Positions 52,589 to 61,811 of a DNA stretch of 64,000 nt are shown here, in pieces (positions within the stretch are counted from its first letter, which is position 1; each line of letters begins with the position of its first letter). Below the pieces are notes generated by a model. That model did not search any database and was not told the origin of the DNA. It saw only the letters and a program-made list of their open reading frames with translations. The stretch is from Polaromonas sp. P2-4 (GTDB lineage: Bacteria; Pseudomonadota; Gammaproteobacteria; Burkholderiales; Burkholderiaceae_C): NCBI GenBank assembly GCA_024703855.1, contig CP087965.1, positions 2,410,001 to 2,474,000 on the forward strand, given 5' to 3'. The position numbers and the translations under genes were made by a program.

Positions 52589-53398
52589 ATGACCGCCGCC
52601 AGCCGTCTCAAGATTGGCCTGTCGGCCTGTTTTTCGCATGCCGACCCGACCCGTTCGTTTTTCACCGGCAAGACGCTGCAGTACGTCGAGCAGTCGATTG
52701 CGCACTGGCTGATGTCCACGGGCGCCATGGTGGTCATGGTGCCCTGCCCGACCGGCAGCACCCAGCGCGGTGACGTGACCTATGCGCATTACGCCCAGTG
52801 GCTGGACGGCCTGGTGCTGCACGGCGGTGCCGACGTCTGGCCGGGCAGCTACGGCGAGACCCCGCTGGAAGAAAAATGGTCGGGCGACCGCGTGCGCGAC
52901 GAGTACGACAAGGCGCTGGTGGCCGCGTTCGAAGCCGTTGGCAAGCCGATTTTCGGTGTCTGCCGCGGCCTGCAGCTGCTCAATGTGGCCTACGGCGGAA
53001 CGCTGTACCAGGACATCCAGGAGCAGGTGCCAGACTCCTTCGTGCATCGCGATGCCACCACTTACGACCTGAATTACCACAGCGTGGACATCGTGCAGGG
53101 CTCGCGGCTTTCCGCCCTGTACCCGGGGGTGGAACGGGTTCGCGTCAACAGCATTCACCACCAGGCGATCAAAGACCTCTCGCCCGAATTCGAAGCCGAG
53201 GCCTACAGCGTGACCGATGGCATTGTGGAAGCCATACGCCGCAAAGACCCGTCCAAAAGTTATATCGCCGCGCTCCAGTGGCACCCCGAGTTTCACAAGC
53301 CCGGCTCCGACACCATTGATGATGGCGCCCTGCTTGAGGACTTCCTGGCGGCCGCTGCCGCCGCCAAAACAAAAAATCATTCACAAAGCCGTTCATGA
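52589..53398 (+). CDS. puuD: Gamma-glutamyl hydrolase, PuuD-like class I glutamine amidotransferase (peptidase C26)
   Basis: Intact, 269 residues from ATG 52589. The nucleophile cysteine is in PIFGVCRGLQLLNVAYGG. The family loop LDGLVLHGGADVWPGSYGE and the catalytic His/Glu in ALQWHPEFHKPGSD are present, and HHQAIKDLSPEF matches PuuD. PuuD releases glutamate from gamma-glutamyl-GABA; IpuF does the same in the isopropylamine/ethanolamine pathways. Together with the GS-like ligase and two dehydrogenases it forms a gamma-glutamylation set. It overlaps the aldehyde dehydrogenase by ATGA. Confidence 0.88.
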   Translation: MTAASRLKIGLSACFSHADPTRSFFTGKTLQYVEQSIAHWLMSTGAMVVMVPCPTGSTQRGDVTYAHYAQWLDGLVLHGGADVWPGSYGETPLEEKWSGDRVRDEYDKALVAAFEAVGKPIFGVCRGLQLLNVAYGGTLYQDIQEQVPDSFVHRDATTYDLNYHSVDIVQGSRLSALYPGVERVRVNSIHHQAIKDLSPEFEAEAYSVTDGIVEAIRRKDPSKSYIAALQWHPEFHKPGSDTIDDGALLEDFLAAAAAAKTKNHSQSRS

Positions 53399-54768
53399 AC
53401 CAGCTCCCCATCTACAACCCCGCCACCGGTGAGCTGATCACCGAAGTTCCTGCCGACGACGCCGCATCCGTCGCGGCCAAGAGCCAGCAGGCGCGCGCCG
53501 CACAAGCCCACTGGGCCACCGTGCCCCTGGCTGAGCGCAAGGCCTGCATCACGCGTTTTCGCGCCGCCATCGTGGCTGAGCTTGACGCCTTGGCCGCCAC
53601 CATGACGCGCGAAACCGGCAAGCCGATCAAGATGTCGCGCAATGAGCTCAATGGCCTGCTGGGGCGCATTGATTTTTTCCTGGCGGAAGTAGACAGCAGC
53701 ACGGCAACACAGACGGTTTTCAACGACGGCGGCATGACCGAGCAGATCGAGCACATACCGCTGGGCGTGGTGGCCAATATCTCAGCCTGGAACTACCCGT
53801 GGTTTGTCGGTGGCAATGTCTTCATCCCGGCGCTGCTGACCGGCAACGCGGTGCTCTACAAACCGTCTGAATACGCCACCATGACGGGCCTGGCCATCGC
53901 ACGCCTGTTGCACGCGGCGGGCGTGCCTCAGGATGTGTTTGTACCGCTGATTGGCGGCGCTGCGGTCGGTGCGGCCTTGCTCGAACAAAGAATTGATGGC
54001 CTGTTTTTTACCGGCTCGTATGCAACGGGCGCGAAGCTTGCGCAAGCCATGGGCCAGCGCCTGGTCAAGCTGCAACTCGAACTCGGCGGCAAAGACCCAA
54101 CCTATGTTTGCGACGATGCCGATCCCCAAACCGCTGCCGAGTCGCTGGCCGACGGGGCGATGTACAACACCGGGCAAAGCTGCTGCTCGGTCGAGCGCAT
54201 CTATGTCCACGAAAAAATTTACGATGCTTTCGTGGCCGCCTTCGTGGCCACCGTCAAGACCTTCGAGGTCGGCGACCCGATGCTTGACAGCACCTACATC
54301 GGCGCCATCACGCGGGCGCCGCAGTTGGACGTGCTGGATGCACAAGTGGCCGATGCCCAGGCCAGGGGAGCCACGCTGCTGGTCGGCGGCCACCGCTTGG
54401 CAGGCCCCGGCAACGGGTATGCGCCCACGGTGTTTGCCAACGTCAACCACGGCATGGAACTGATGCGTGAGGAAAGCTTCGGCCCCATCATCGGCATTCA
54501 AAAAGTGGCCAGCGATGCCGAAGCCGTGCGCCTGATGAACGACACCCGCTACGGCCTGACCGCAGGCGTGTTCACACCCGATGAGGCGCGCGCCAAGGCG
54601 CTGCTGGCACAGGTGAACGCCGGCAGCGTCTACTGGAACTGCTGCGACCGCGTCAGTCCGCGCCTGCCCTGGAGCGGCTACGGCGACTCCGGCATGGGCC
54701 TGACGCTGTCCACCTATGGCATCCAGACCTTCACCCGACCGAAAGCCTGGCACCTGAGGCAAGTATGA
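53395..54768 (+). CDS. NAD(P)-dependent aldehyde dehydrogenase
   Basis: Intact, 457 residues. It opens MNQLPIYNPATGELITEVPA. The cofactor region is PLGVVANISAWNYPWFVGGN and KPSEYATMTGL, with the Gly-rich loop at GLFFTGSYATGAKLA. The general base Glu is in LQLELGGKDP, the catalytic Cys in NTGQSCCSVERIYV, and EESFGPIIGIQKV is standard. Two candidate roles follow from the operon: phosphonoacetaldehyde to phosphonoacetate (the PhnY step missing between PhnW and PhnA), or oxidation of a gamma-glutamylated amino-aldehyde. Sequence alone does not decide. Confidence 0.9.
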   Translation: MNQLPIYNPATGELITEVPADDAASVAAKSQQARAAQAHWATVPLAERKACITRFRAAIVAELDALAATMTRETGKPIKMSRNELNGLLGRIDFFLAEVDSSTATQTVFNDGGMTEQIEHIPLGVVANISAWNYPWFVGGNVFIPALLTGNAVLYKPSEYATMTGLAIARLLHAAGVPQDVFVPLIGGAAVGAALLEQRIDGLFFTGSYATGAKLAQAMGQRLVKLQLELGGKDPTYVCDDADPQTAAESLADGAMYNTGQSCCSVERIYVHEKIYDAFVAAFVATVKTFEVGDPMLDSTYIGAITRAPQLDVLDAQVADAQARGATLLVGGHRLAGPGNGYAPTVFANVNHGMELMREESFGPIIGIQKVASDAEAVRLMNDTRYGLTAGVFTPDEARAKALLAQVNAGSVYWNCCDRVSPRLPWSGYGDSGMGLTLSTYGIQTFTRPKAWHLRQV

Positions 54769-54773
54769 ATATG

Positions 54774-54960
54774 ACCCCCACGCTTGTCGCTTCGCGTACT
54801 ACGCTGCCCCCCGAGGGGGCTGAACTTGCTCGGGGCGGCCCTTCGCTGCGTTCGATGACCCCCACGCTTGTCGCTTCGCGTGCCTTCGGCGGTACGCTGC
54901 CCCTTTCACGACGAACAGGGGCTAATTTTCCTAGGGGCGGCCCGTCGGAAAATTGTCTCG
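54774..54960. repeat. Two tandem E-family palindromic repeats
   Basis: Copy A (54774-54855): cccccacgcttgtcgcttcg, then gctgccccccgagggggctg and ctcggggcggccc. Copy B (54858-54950) begins identically, then diverges with ttcggcggtacgctgcccct and ends ctaggggcggccc. They mark the end of the phosphonate operon before the HAD gene. Confidence 0.8.
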
Positions 54961-54976
54961 CCATGATGAGAACACC

Positions 54977-55636
54977 ATGCGCCTGACCCTGTTCGACCTC
55001 GACCACACGCTGCTCAATGGTGACAGCGACGTGCTGTGGTGCGACTTCCTGATTGGTAAAGGCGTGCTCGACAAAAAGCGCTTTGCCGCGCGCAATGCCG
55101 ACATCGAGACCCGCTACCAGGCCGGCACGGTCGGACCGCAGGAGTTCGCCGACTTCTATGTCGGCACGCTGGCCGGGCGCACCGCCCAGGAATGGGAGCC
55201 TTTTCGCCAGGAGTTCATGGCCGACTGGATAGCGCCGCGCATCACGCCTGCGGCCATCGCGCTGGTCGATAAACACATTGAGGCCGGCGACCTGGTGGTG
55301 ATGACCACGGCCACCAACCGTTTCCTGACCGAGCTGACCGCGATTTACTTTGACATTGAGCACCTGATTGCCACCGAAGCCGAAGTGCAGCATGGCCGTT
55401 TCACCGGCGGCACGATCGGCACGCTGAACATGCGCGAAGGCAAGGTAGCGCGCCTGCATGACTGGATGAAGGCGCGCGGCTTGCGCCTGAAGGACTGCAA
55501 AAGCACGGCTTACAGCGACTCGATCAATGACCTGCCGCTGCTCGAAGCCGTGAACAACCCGGTGACTGTGAACGCCGACGCCAAACTGGCGGCCATCGTG
55601 GCCCAGCGGGGCTGGCCGGCGCTGAATTTGCGGTAA
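54977..55636 (+). CDS. HAD-superfamily IB phosphatase, SerB-like
   Basis: Intact, 219 residues from ATG 54977. HAD motif I is LTLFDLDHTLLNGDSDVLWC, motif II VVMTTATNRF, the lysine is in MREGKVARLHDWM and motif III is TAYSDSINDLPLLEAV. It is close to the housekeeping HAD-IB hydrolases of Burkholderiales that act on phosphoserine- or histidinol-phosphate-like substrates. It follows the phosphonate operon but is separated from it by two palindromic repeats, so it may be unrelated. Confidence 0.85.
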   Translation: MRLTLFDLDHTLLNGDSDVLWCDFLIGKGVLDKKRFAARNADIETRYQAGTVGPQEFADFYVGTLAGRTAQEWEPFRQEFMADWIAPRITPAAIALVDKHIEAGDLVVMTTATNRFLTELTAIYFDIEHLIATEAEVQHGRFTGGTIGTLNMREGKVARLHDWMKARGLRLKDCKSTAYSDSINDLPLLEAVNNPVTVNADAKLAAIVAQRGWPALNLR

Positions 55637-55685
55637 CGCGGCCTAAACTGGTTTCTGAAGGCTCAAAAGGCTCAGACGGCCTTTT

Positions 55686-55757
55686 CAAGCATCAAATATG
55701 GCTCTATCCCAATAAACAAGGGAGCAAGCAGCTATTAAAACAATAGCGCCTGCTCGC
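55686..55757. repeat. R-family dispersed repeat
   Basis: Minus-strand copy: aggcgctattgttttaatag, then ctgcttgctccc and ttgggatagagccatatttg. It lies between the convergent HAD and topB genes. Confidence 0.7.
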
Positions 55758-55782
55758 CCGCCGCACCACGCTATTTCCGCCG

Positions 55783-58700
55783 TCAGCTCAGGTGTTTGCC
55801 GACAATCCCGGCCAGTTCAAACATCGTCACCTGCGGCTTGCCGAACACCGGCAGCAGCTTGGCGTCGGCGTTGATGGCGCGCTTGTTGGCCGCGTCCTGC
55901 AGGCCTTCGGCCTTGATGTAGTCCCAGAGTTTTTTGATCACCTGGGTGCGCGCCACCGGCTCGGCCCCAATCACCGCAGCGAGCGCGTCGCTGGGCTTGA
56001 GCCCGGTGCCTGGCGTGGTTTTGCGTGCAACCTTGGGCTTGGCGGTTTTCGCCGCCACAGTTTTGGCCGGTGCCTTTTTAGCGGCCACCTTTTTCGCTGC
56101 CGGTGCGGCTTTGGCGGCCACCGTTTTGCCAAAAGGTGTCTTGGCCGCGCCCGTCTTGATGGCAGCCGCCCCTGCGGCAGTTTTACGCGGCGGGAACTTC
56201 GACGGCGCAAACTCAAAGTTCACCTTGTCGGCTTCCTTGTCCCAGGCCAGCATCGCCTTGAAGGCGCGGCGCGTGCGCATGGAGACAAACTTGTCGAGCA
56301 GGTCGGTCTTGCCGGTCGCCAAGAGTTTGACCATCTGCTCGCGCTCAATCGGCTGCTGCAAAATCACCTGGCCCGTCTTGAAATCGCAGCTTGGGGTGGG
56401 CTGCGCGTCAGTCGGGACCGATTTTTCGCAGACGTAGTTTTTGCCCAGCTCAAACACGCCGCTGCCGCACTTGGGACACGCGCCCAGCGACTGCTGGCCG
56501 CTGAAATCGACAATCTCGCCGGTCTCGGCGTTCTTGTCATCGCCAAAATCAAACTCGAGCTTGTAGTTTTTGCTGTCTTCGTCGTACCTGATGACGATCT
56601 CGGCCGTGAACGGCCAGCCCCCCTGGAGCGGAAACCGTCCAGCGGGCCAATTTTCTTGTGGTGCAAAAACTGCTCGACTTCGGCGAGTTCAAAGGTGCGG
56701 CCGGCCGGTGTTTTGCCAAACGAAAAACCGCAGCCGCTGTCGGCATCATCACCCTTCTTGCCGGTGCAGGTGTAACGGCGGTAGTTTTCTTTCACCACGC
56801 CGCCGCAGTTGGGGCAGGGCGTTTGCAAGGTGGCGTAATCGCCGGGAATGGTGTCCTTGTCGTAGCCCTTGGCCTTGTTGACCAGGCGCTCCGTCATCGC
56901 GGCAATTTCGGCCATGAAGGTTTCGCGGCTCAGCTTGCCGTGCTCCATTTGCGCCAGCTTGTGCTCCCACTCGCCGGTCAGCTCGGCTTTGGAAAGCTCT
57001 TGCACGTCCAGCCCGCGCAGCAAGGTCATCAGCTGAAACGCCTTGGCGGTGGGGATCAGCTCACGGCCTTCGCGCAGCATGTATTTCTCGGCAATCAGGC
57101 CCTCGATGGTGGCCGCGCGTGGCCGGCGTGCCCAGGCCTTTTCCTGCATGGCTTCACGCAGCTCGTCGTCATCAATGGTTTTGCCGGCGCCCTCCATGGC
57201 GCCCAGCAACGTCGCCTCGCTGTAGCGCGCCGGTGGCCGGGTTTTCAGGCCCTTGGCCTCGACCACTTCGGCGCGTACCATCTCGCCGGGCTTGACCGGC
57301 ACCAGGCTTTGGCCCTTGTCGCCGTCCTTGGCATCGGCCACCTCATCCGCCGCTTCCTTGCCGTAGATGGCCAGCCAGCCCGGTTTGACCAGCACCTTGC
57401 CCTCGGTCTTGAAGCTGTGGCTGGCAACAGCCCCCACGCTTGCCACTGCGTGTGCTTCGCTGCCCCCGAGGGGGCCGTGCCTTGCTTGGGGCGGCCCGGC
57501 GCTGCGGCCACCGTCGTGATGCGGGTAGTGACCAAATACTCGGCGCTCGGGAAAAACACCGCCATGAAGCGGCGCACCACCAGGTCATACAGTTTTTGCT
57601 CGGCCTCGCTCAGGCCATGTGGCTGTTGCAGGGTTGGGATGATGGCGAAGTGATCGCTGACTTTTGCATTGTCAAAAATGCGTTTGTTGGGCTTGATGTA
57701 ACCGCCCTTGAGCGCCGTGGCCGCGTGCGGTGCCAGGTGCTTCATGTTGCTGTCGGCCAGCATTTCAAAGGTCTGCTTGACCACCGGCAAATAGTCTTCC
57801 GGCAGGGCGCGCGAATCGGTACGCGGGTAGGTCAGCGCCTTGTGGCGCTCATAGAGGCTTTGCGCAATCGACAGCGTGGTCTTGGCCGAGAAACCAAACT
57901 TGCCGTTGGCCTCGCGCTGCAGCGAGGTCAAATCAAACAGCAGGCCGGTCGCCTGCGTGGTGGGCTTGCTTTCTTCGGTGACCGTGGCGGTCTTGCCGCG
58001 CACCGCCTCGGCAATTGCCATGGCTTCGCGTTCAGACCAGACGCGGTCGGCCTTCAGCTCGGCATCGGGCTCGGCGCCTTCCCCATTGATGGCGTTGGCT
58101 GCGGCTTTCTTCCACTTCGGGTCAAACCACTTGGCGTTGTACTCGCCGGCCTCGGCCAGGAAAGTCGCGTGGACCTCCCAGTAGTCGCGGCTGATGAATT
58201 TGCGGATTTTTTCTTCGCGCTCCACCACCACCGACAGCGTCGGCGTTTGCACCCGGCCCACGGTGGTCAAAAAGAACCCGCCGTCGCGTGAATTGAAGGC
58301 GGTCATGGCGCGGGTGCCGTTGATGCCCACCATCCAGTCAGCCTCGGAACGCGAACGCGCCGCATCGGCCAGGCCCTGCATTTGTTGCTCAGTGCGCAGG
58401 CTGCCAAAGCCATCGCGAATGGCCGCCGGTGTCATCGACTGCAGCCACAGGCGCTTGACCGGGTGCTTGCTGTTGGCGTACTGCTGGATCAGCCGGAAGA
58501 TCAGCTCACCCTCACGCCCCGCGTCGCAGGCGTTGACCAGCGCGCCCACGTCTTTGCGCTTGGCCAGCTTGACGATGGCGTTGAGCCGGGTTTTGGTCTT
58601 GTCGATGGGTTTGAGGTCAAAGTAGGGCGGAATCACCGGCAGGTTGGCAAAGCTCCACTTGCCGCGCTTGACGTCAAACTCCTCGGGCGCCTGGATTTCC

Positions 58701-58846
58701 AGCAGATGGCCGACGGCCGAGGTGACCAGCCACTCGTCGCTTTCGAAGTGCTCGTCATGCTTTTCAAACTTGCCCGCAATCGGCGTGATGGCACGCACAA
58801 TGTCTTGTGCCACCGAGGGTTTTTCTGCAATCACCAGAGTTTTCAT
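55783..58846 (-). CDS. topB: DNA topoisomerase III with C-terminal zinc-finger and SWIB domain
   Basis: About 1,000 residues. The Toprim domain opens MKTLVIAEKPSVAQDIVRAI, with NACDAGREGELIFRLI. The strand-cleaving tyrosine is in LTYPRTDSRALPEDYLP. The type IA core ends with TIEGLIAEKYMLREGRELIP. A Cys4 motif region follows (CPNCGGVVKENYRRYTCTGK), then an Ala/Lys-rich linker and a SWIB/MDM2 domain (PSDALAAVIGAEPVARTQVI; LWDYIKAEGLQDAANKRAIN). Frame breaks are near 57450, inside an inserted repeat, and near 56635. It relaxes and decatenates DNA; a SWIB tail on topoisomerases is best known from Chlamydiae and some Burkholderiales. Confidence 0.88.
57425..57507. repeat. E-family palindromic repeat inserted in topB
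   Basis: The minus strand reads gcagcgccgggccgccccaa, gcacggccccctcgggggca and tggcaagcgtgggggctgtt. It is 83 bases, placed between TTRITTVA and ASHSFKTEGKVL. Other copies have one more C or G in the centre run; with that base the insertion would be 84 bases and in frame. Confidence 0.8.
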
Positions 58847-59388
58847 AAGTACTTCTTCAAACCTTCTAGATCTTCGGGAAACATTTCCCCGCTTTGCGCA
58901 AATACGACTTTTCCATCCCGCCCATTGGCGGCCATCTTCAGGACCACCAGCACCGGCAGGCCCGCCGGTTTGGGCAGCTGCCTGGCGACTTCCGGCGTCA
59001 GCATCCCCGCGGGAAAGCTGTAGCCCTTGGCCTTCATATAGTTAGCCGCCGCTGCCGCTTGCTTGTCAATTGACAGCGCCAGCACGTCCAGCCCATTGGC
59101 TTTCTGCGCCCGCCACAAGGCTTCTATATGGGGCGACTGCACCGCACAAAAAGGGCACCAGCTAGCCCACCAGTACACCACAAGCGTCTTGCCCTGTACT
59201 TCTGAGGGTGTCCAGACGCGGCCATCCAGCAGCGTCACGGCCGGCAATGACAGCGTACTGCCCACCTTGGGCAAGGGGGCTTTGGCGGCCGTGGCCCACG
59301 CGGGCAAGCCCACGGCTGACGTGGCGAAAGCGGCCAGCGCGGCAAGGGACTGAACCGTGGACTGAATCACATGTCGGCGGTTGAACAT
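58843..59388 (-). CDS. TlpA-like thioredoxin-fold protein, exported
   Basis: Intact, 181 residues. A twin-arginine-like/Sec leader MFNRRHVIQSTVQSLAALAA has a likely cut after AWA. The thioredoxin fold carries LVVYWWASWCPFCAVQSPHI, with the redox CPFC pair, and the cis-proline region KPAGLPVLVVLKM. It probably works as a periplasmic thiol reductase. It overlaps topB by ATGA, so topB is translated from the same message, an unexpected pairing. Confidence 0.85.
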   Translation of the reverse strand: MFNRRHVIQSTVQSLAALAAFATSAVGLPAWATAAKAPLPKVGSTLSLPAVTLLDGRVWTPSEVQGKTLVVYWWASWCPFCAVQSPHIEALWRAQKANGLDVLALSIDKQAAAAANYMKAKGYSFPAGMLTPEVARQLPKPAGLPVLVVLKMAANGRDGKVVFAQSGEMFPEDLEGLKKYL

Positions 59389-59462
59389 GGCTTGGCTCCT
59401 TTAAGCCCATTGGGCGCATTAATCGAATCAGCGAATCAGGCGCATCACTACAATAGCGGCTT

Positions 59463-59502
59463 CACGCGCATGTGCGTGCGCACGCATACGCGCACATGCA
59501 TG
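59463..59502. other. 40-base alternating purine-pyrimidine tract with internal palindrome
   Basis: Every step from 59463 to 59502 alternates purine and pyrimidine, built from cg, ca/tg and at pairs. It contains the perfect 14-base palindrome tgcgtgcgcacgca and outer arms gcatgtgcg/cgcacatgc. It lies between the divergent thioredoxin and SET genes. Such tracts readily adopt Z-form or cruciform structure. Confidence 0.7.
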
Positions 59503-59527
59503 AATTAACCATACCAAAAAATACGCC

Positions 59528-60120
59528 GTGCCAAAAACCCAGGCCTCTGCCCCGTCTCCCCAGGCACTTTTCCAGCCTGTGCCCCAGCTCGCCGCCAAAA
59601 CGCCCGCCAGCGACGGCCGCCGTATTCAAACCCGCCGCTCCGGCGTGCATGGCAAGGGCGTGTTTGCCGTGCAAGACCTGGCCGAGGGCGAAACGCTGAT
59701 CGAATACGTGGGCGAGGTCGTGACCTGGAAAGAAGCGCTGCGCCGCCACCCGCACGACCCGAAAGACCCCAACCACACGTTTTACTTTCATGTCGATGAA
59801 AAGCATGTGATTGACGCCAAGTACGGCGGCAACTCCTCGCGCTGGATCAACCACAGCTGCAAGCCCAACTGCGAAGCCGATGAAAATGACGGACGCGTCT
59901 TCATCAAGGCGCTGCGCAACATCGTGGCCGGTGAAGAGCTGTTTTATGACTACGGCCTGATCATTGACGCCAAGTACACCAAAAGCTCAAGGCCGAGTAC
60001 CCCTGCTGGTGCGGCGCCAAAAACTGCCGGGGCACACTGCTCGCGCCCAAAGACAAAGAAAAAACCAAGGCCGACAAAAAAGACAAAACCAAGTCCAGCA
60101 AGAAGAAAAAGAAAGACTGA
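59528..60120 (+). CDS. SET-domain lysine methyltransferase-like protein
   Basis: About 197 residues from GTG 59528. The SET domain has RRSGVHGKGVFAVQDLAEGE, LIEYVGEVVTW, the signature RWINHSCKPNCEADE and GEELFYDYG. A frame break near 59990 precedes the post-SET motif AEYPCWCGAKNCRGTLLAPK (three cysteines). The C-terminus is a lysine-rich tail (KTKSSKKKKKD). Bacterial SET proteins methylate histone-like or ribosomal proteins, or host histones in pathogens. The lysine tail suggests nucleic-acid association. The neighbouring topoisomerase carries another chromatin-type domain. Confidence 0.85.
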
Positions 60121-60219
60121 GCCCACTTCACAGCTTTTGCAGCTTCTCCATCCACGCGCCGTGACCTCGTCCCTCACCTCCCCCTCCGTTGGCCTGCCGA
60201 GGCCCTCTGGGAGGCTCTG

Positions 60220-61074
60220 GTGCCCGCATTGCCGGGTTTTACGGTGGAAGTGTTGCCCGAGATTGACTCGACCAACACCGAGCTGATGCGGCGCTTTCGC
60301 GGCAGCCCCTTCGGTAGCGGCGGCGGCCCCGGCGTGGCGCCCCGGCCCGAACCCGTGCTGCTGGTGGCCGAGCAGCAAACCGCCGGGCGCGGGCGGCTGG
60401 GCCGCAGCTGGCAAAGCCGGCGCGGCGACAGCCTCACCTTCTCCCTGGGCCTGCCTTTGCAGCCCGCCGACTGGTCGGGCCTGTCGCTGGCCGTCGGCAT
60501 CAGCCTGGCCGAAAGCCTCGATCCCGGCAACACCGGCCAGACCCGTATCGGCCTGAAATGGCCCAATGACCTCTGGCTGACCGGCCAACAGGCTGACGGC
60601 AAGGGCCACAGCAAACTCGCCGGCATTCTGGTGGAAACCGCCAGCTGGGACGGCATTCGCTATGTGGTGATCGGCGTCGGCATCAATATCCGGCCGGTTC
60701 AGCTTTCAGCGCCGCCCACCCCATCGGCCATGGCCGCCATCCCGCCCGGCTGCCTGCAAGACCTGCTGCCTGACATTGACGCGGGCCAGGCGTTGCTGCG
60801 CGTGCTGCCGCCGCTGGTGCAGGCGGTGCAGGCTTTCGAGCAGTTCGGCTTTGCGCCGTTTCAGGCACGCTTTGCCGCGCGCGACGTGCTCGCGGGCCTG
60901 TCCGTTCAGCTGTCGGACGGCACCCAGGGCACGGCGCACGGTGCGGGCGAAAACGGCGCGCTGCTGGTGCATACTGCGGCTGGCATGAAAGAAATCACCA
61001 GCTCCGAAGTCAGCGTGCGGCCAGTTTCCGCCGCAGTCAGCCCCGGCCAGCCGAAAGACGCCGCTTCATGCTGA
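60220..61074 (+). CDS. birA: Biotin-[acetyl-CoA-carboxylase] ligase
   Basis: About 284 residues (GTG 60220). The true start may lie further upstream: the frame from about 60160 reads LRWPAEALWEALVPALPGFT, typical for the family here, but contains no ATG. Catalytic motifs are IDSTNTELMRRFRG, VAEQQTAGRGRLGRSWQSRR and RIGLKWPNDLWLTGQQADGK, then KLAGILVETA and VVIGVGINI. No N-terminal DNA-binding domain is present, so it is a ligase only, attaching biotin to AccB. The last residues overlap the SPOR gene. Confidence 0.88.
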   Translation: MPALPGFTVEVLPEIDSTNTELMRRFRGSPFGSGGGPGVAPRPEPVLLVAEQQTAGRGRLGRSWQSRRGDSLTFSLGLPLQPADWSGLSLAVGISLAESLDPGNTGQTRIGLKWPNDLWLTGQQADGKGHSKLAGILVETASWDGIRYVVIGVGINIRPVQLSAPPTPSAMAAIPPGCLQDLLPDIDAGQALLRVLPPLVQAVQAFEQFGFAPFQARFAARDVLAGLSVQLSDGTQGTAHGAGENGALLVHTAAGMKEITSSEVSVRPVSAAVSPGQPKDAASC

Positions 61075-61733
61075 GGCTGCTGGTGCTCGTGCTGCTGCTG
61101 GCCAACGCGGGCTACTTTGCCTGGACGCAAGGCCTGTTGGCCGACTACGGTTATGCCCCGGTTATCCAGTCCGAGCCCCAGCGCCTGACGCAGCAGATCC
61201 GGCCCGAAGCCATGCGCCTGCTGACGGCCAGCGAAGCCCGGCAGCTTGAGACCCCCGCTGCATCGGCCTCTGCCGTAGCCGCCGCCGAATGCCTGCAGGC
61301 CGGCCTGTTCAGCGACGAGCAGGCCAGCGCGCTGCGCGCCCGCCTGCAAAGCAGCCTGCCGGCCGCCAGCTGGTCGCTGGAAAACAGCGTCGAGCCCGAG
61401 CGCTGGATTGTCTACATGGGCAAATACAGCGACGACGAAACCCTGGCCAAAAAACGCGGCGAGCTGCGCCAGCGCGGCGTGTCGTTCGAGCCTCTGCTCA
61501 ACCGGGCGCTGGCCCCGGGCCTGTCGCTGGGCCACTTCAACACGCAGGCCGCCGCCGAAAGCGAGCTGGCCAAAGTCGCCATCCGCGGCGTGCGCACCGC
61601 CCGGGTGCTGCAGGAGCGCGCCGAAGTGCGCGGCCAGTTGCTCAAACTGGCTGCGGTCGATGCGCCCCTCAAGGCCCAGCTGGAAGCGCTGAAACCACAA
61701 CTGGCCGGCAAGGTCTTGCAGGCCTGCCGTTGA
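61068..61733 (+). CDS. SPOR-domain membrane protein
   Basis: Intact, 221 residues. One N-terminal membrane helix (MLRLLVLVLLLANAGYFAWT) with the rest periplasmic. The SPOR fold is visible in CLQAGLFSDEQASALRARLQ, RWIVYMGKYSDDETLAKKRG and LSLGHFNTQAAAESELAKVA. SPOR domains bind denuded peptidoglycan at the septum. It overlaps birA by seven bases. In many relatives a type III pantothenate kinase gene lies between birA and this gene; it is absent here. Confidence 0.82.
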   Translation: MLRLLVLVLLLANAGYFAWTQGLLADYGYAPVIQSEPQRLTQQIRPEAMRLLTASEARQLETPAASASAVAAAECLQAGLFSDEQASALRARLQSSLPAASWSLENSVEPERWIVYMGKYSDDETLAKKRGELRQRGVSFEPLLNRALAPGLSLGHFNTQAAAESELAKVAIRGVRTARVLQERAEVRGQLLKLAAVDAPLKAQLEALKPQLAGKVLQACR

Positions 61734-61750
61734 GGCGGTAGCCTTTCCGG

Positions 61751-61811
61751 GCCACAATCGCTATTATTTTGATAGCTTCTTGCGCCCGCCCCCTATGGGC
61801 CAGAGGCCAAA
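61751..61811. repeat. R-family dispersed repeat
   Basis: Reads aatcgctattattttgatag, then cttcttgcgcccgccc and tatgggccagaggcc, one of the best copies of the family. It lies 18 bases after the SPOR gene and runs up to the next start. Confidence 0.75.
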
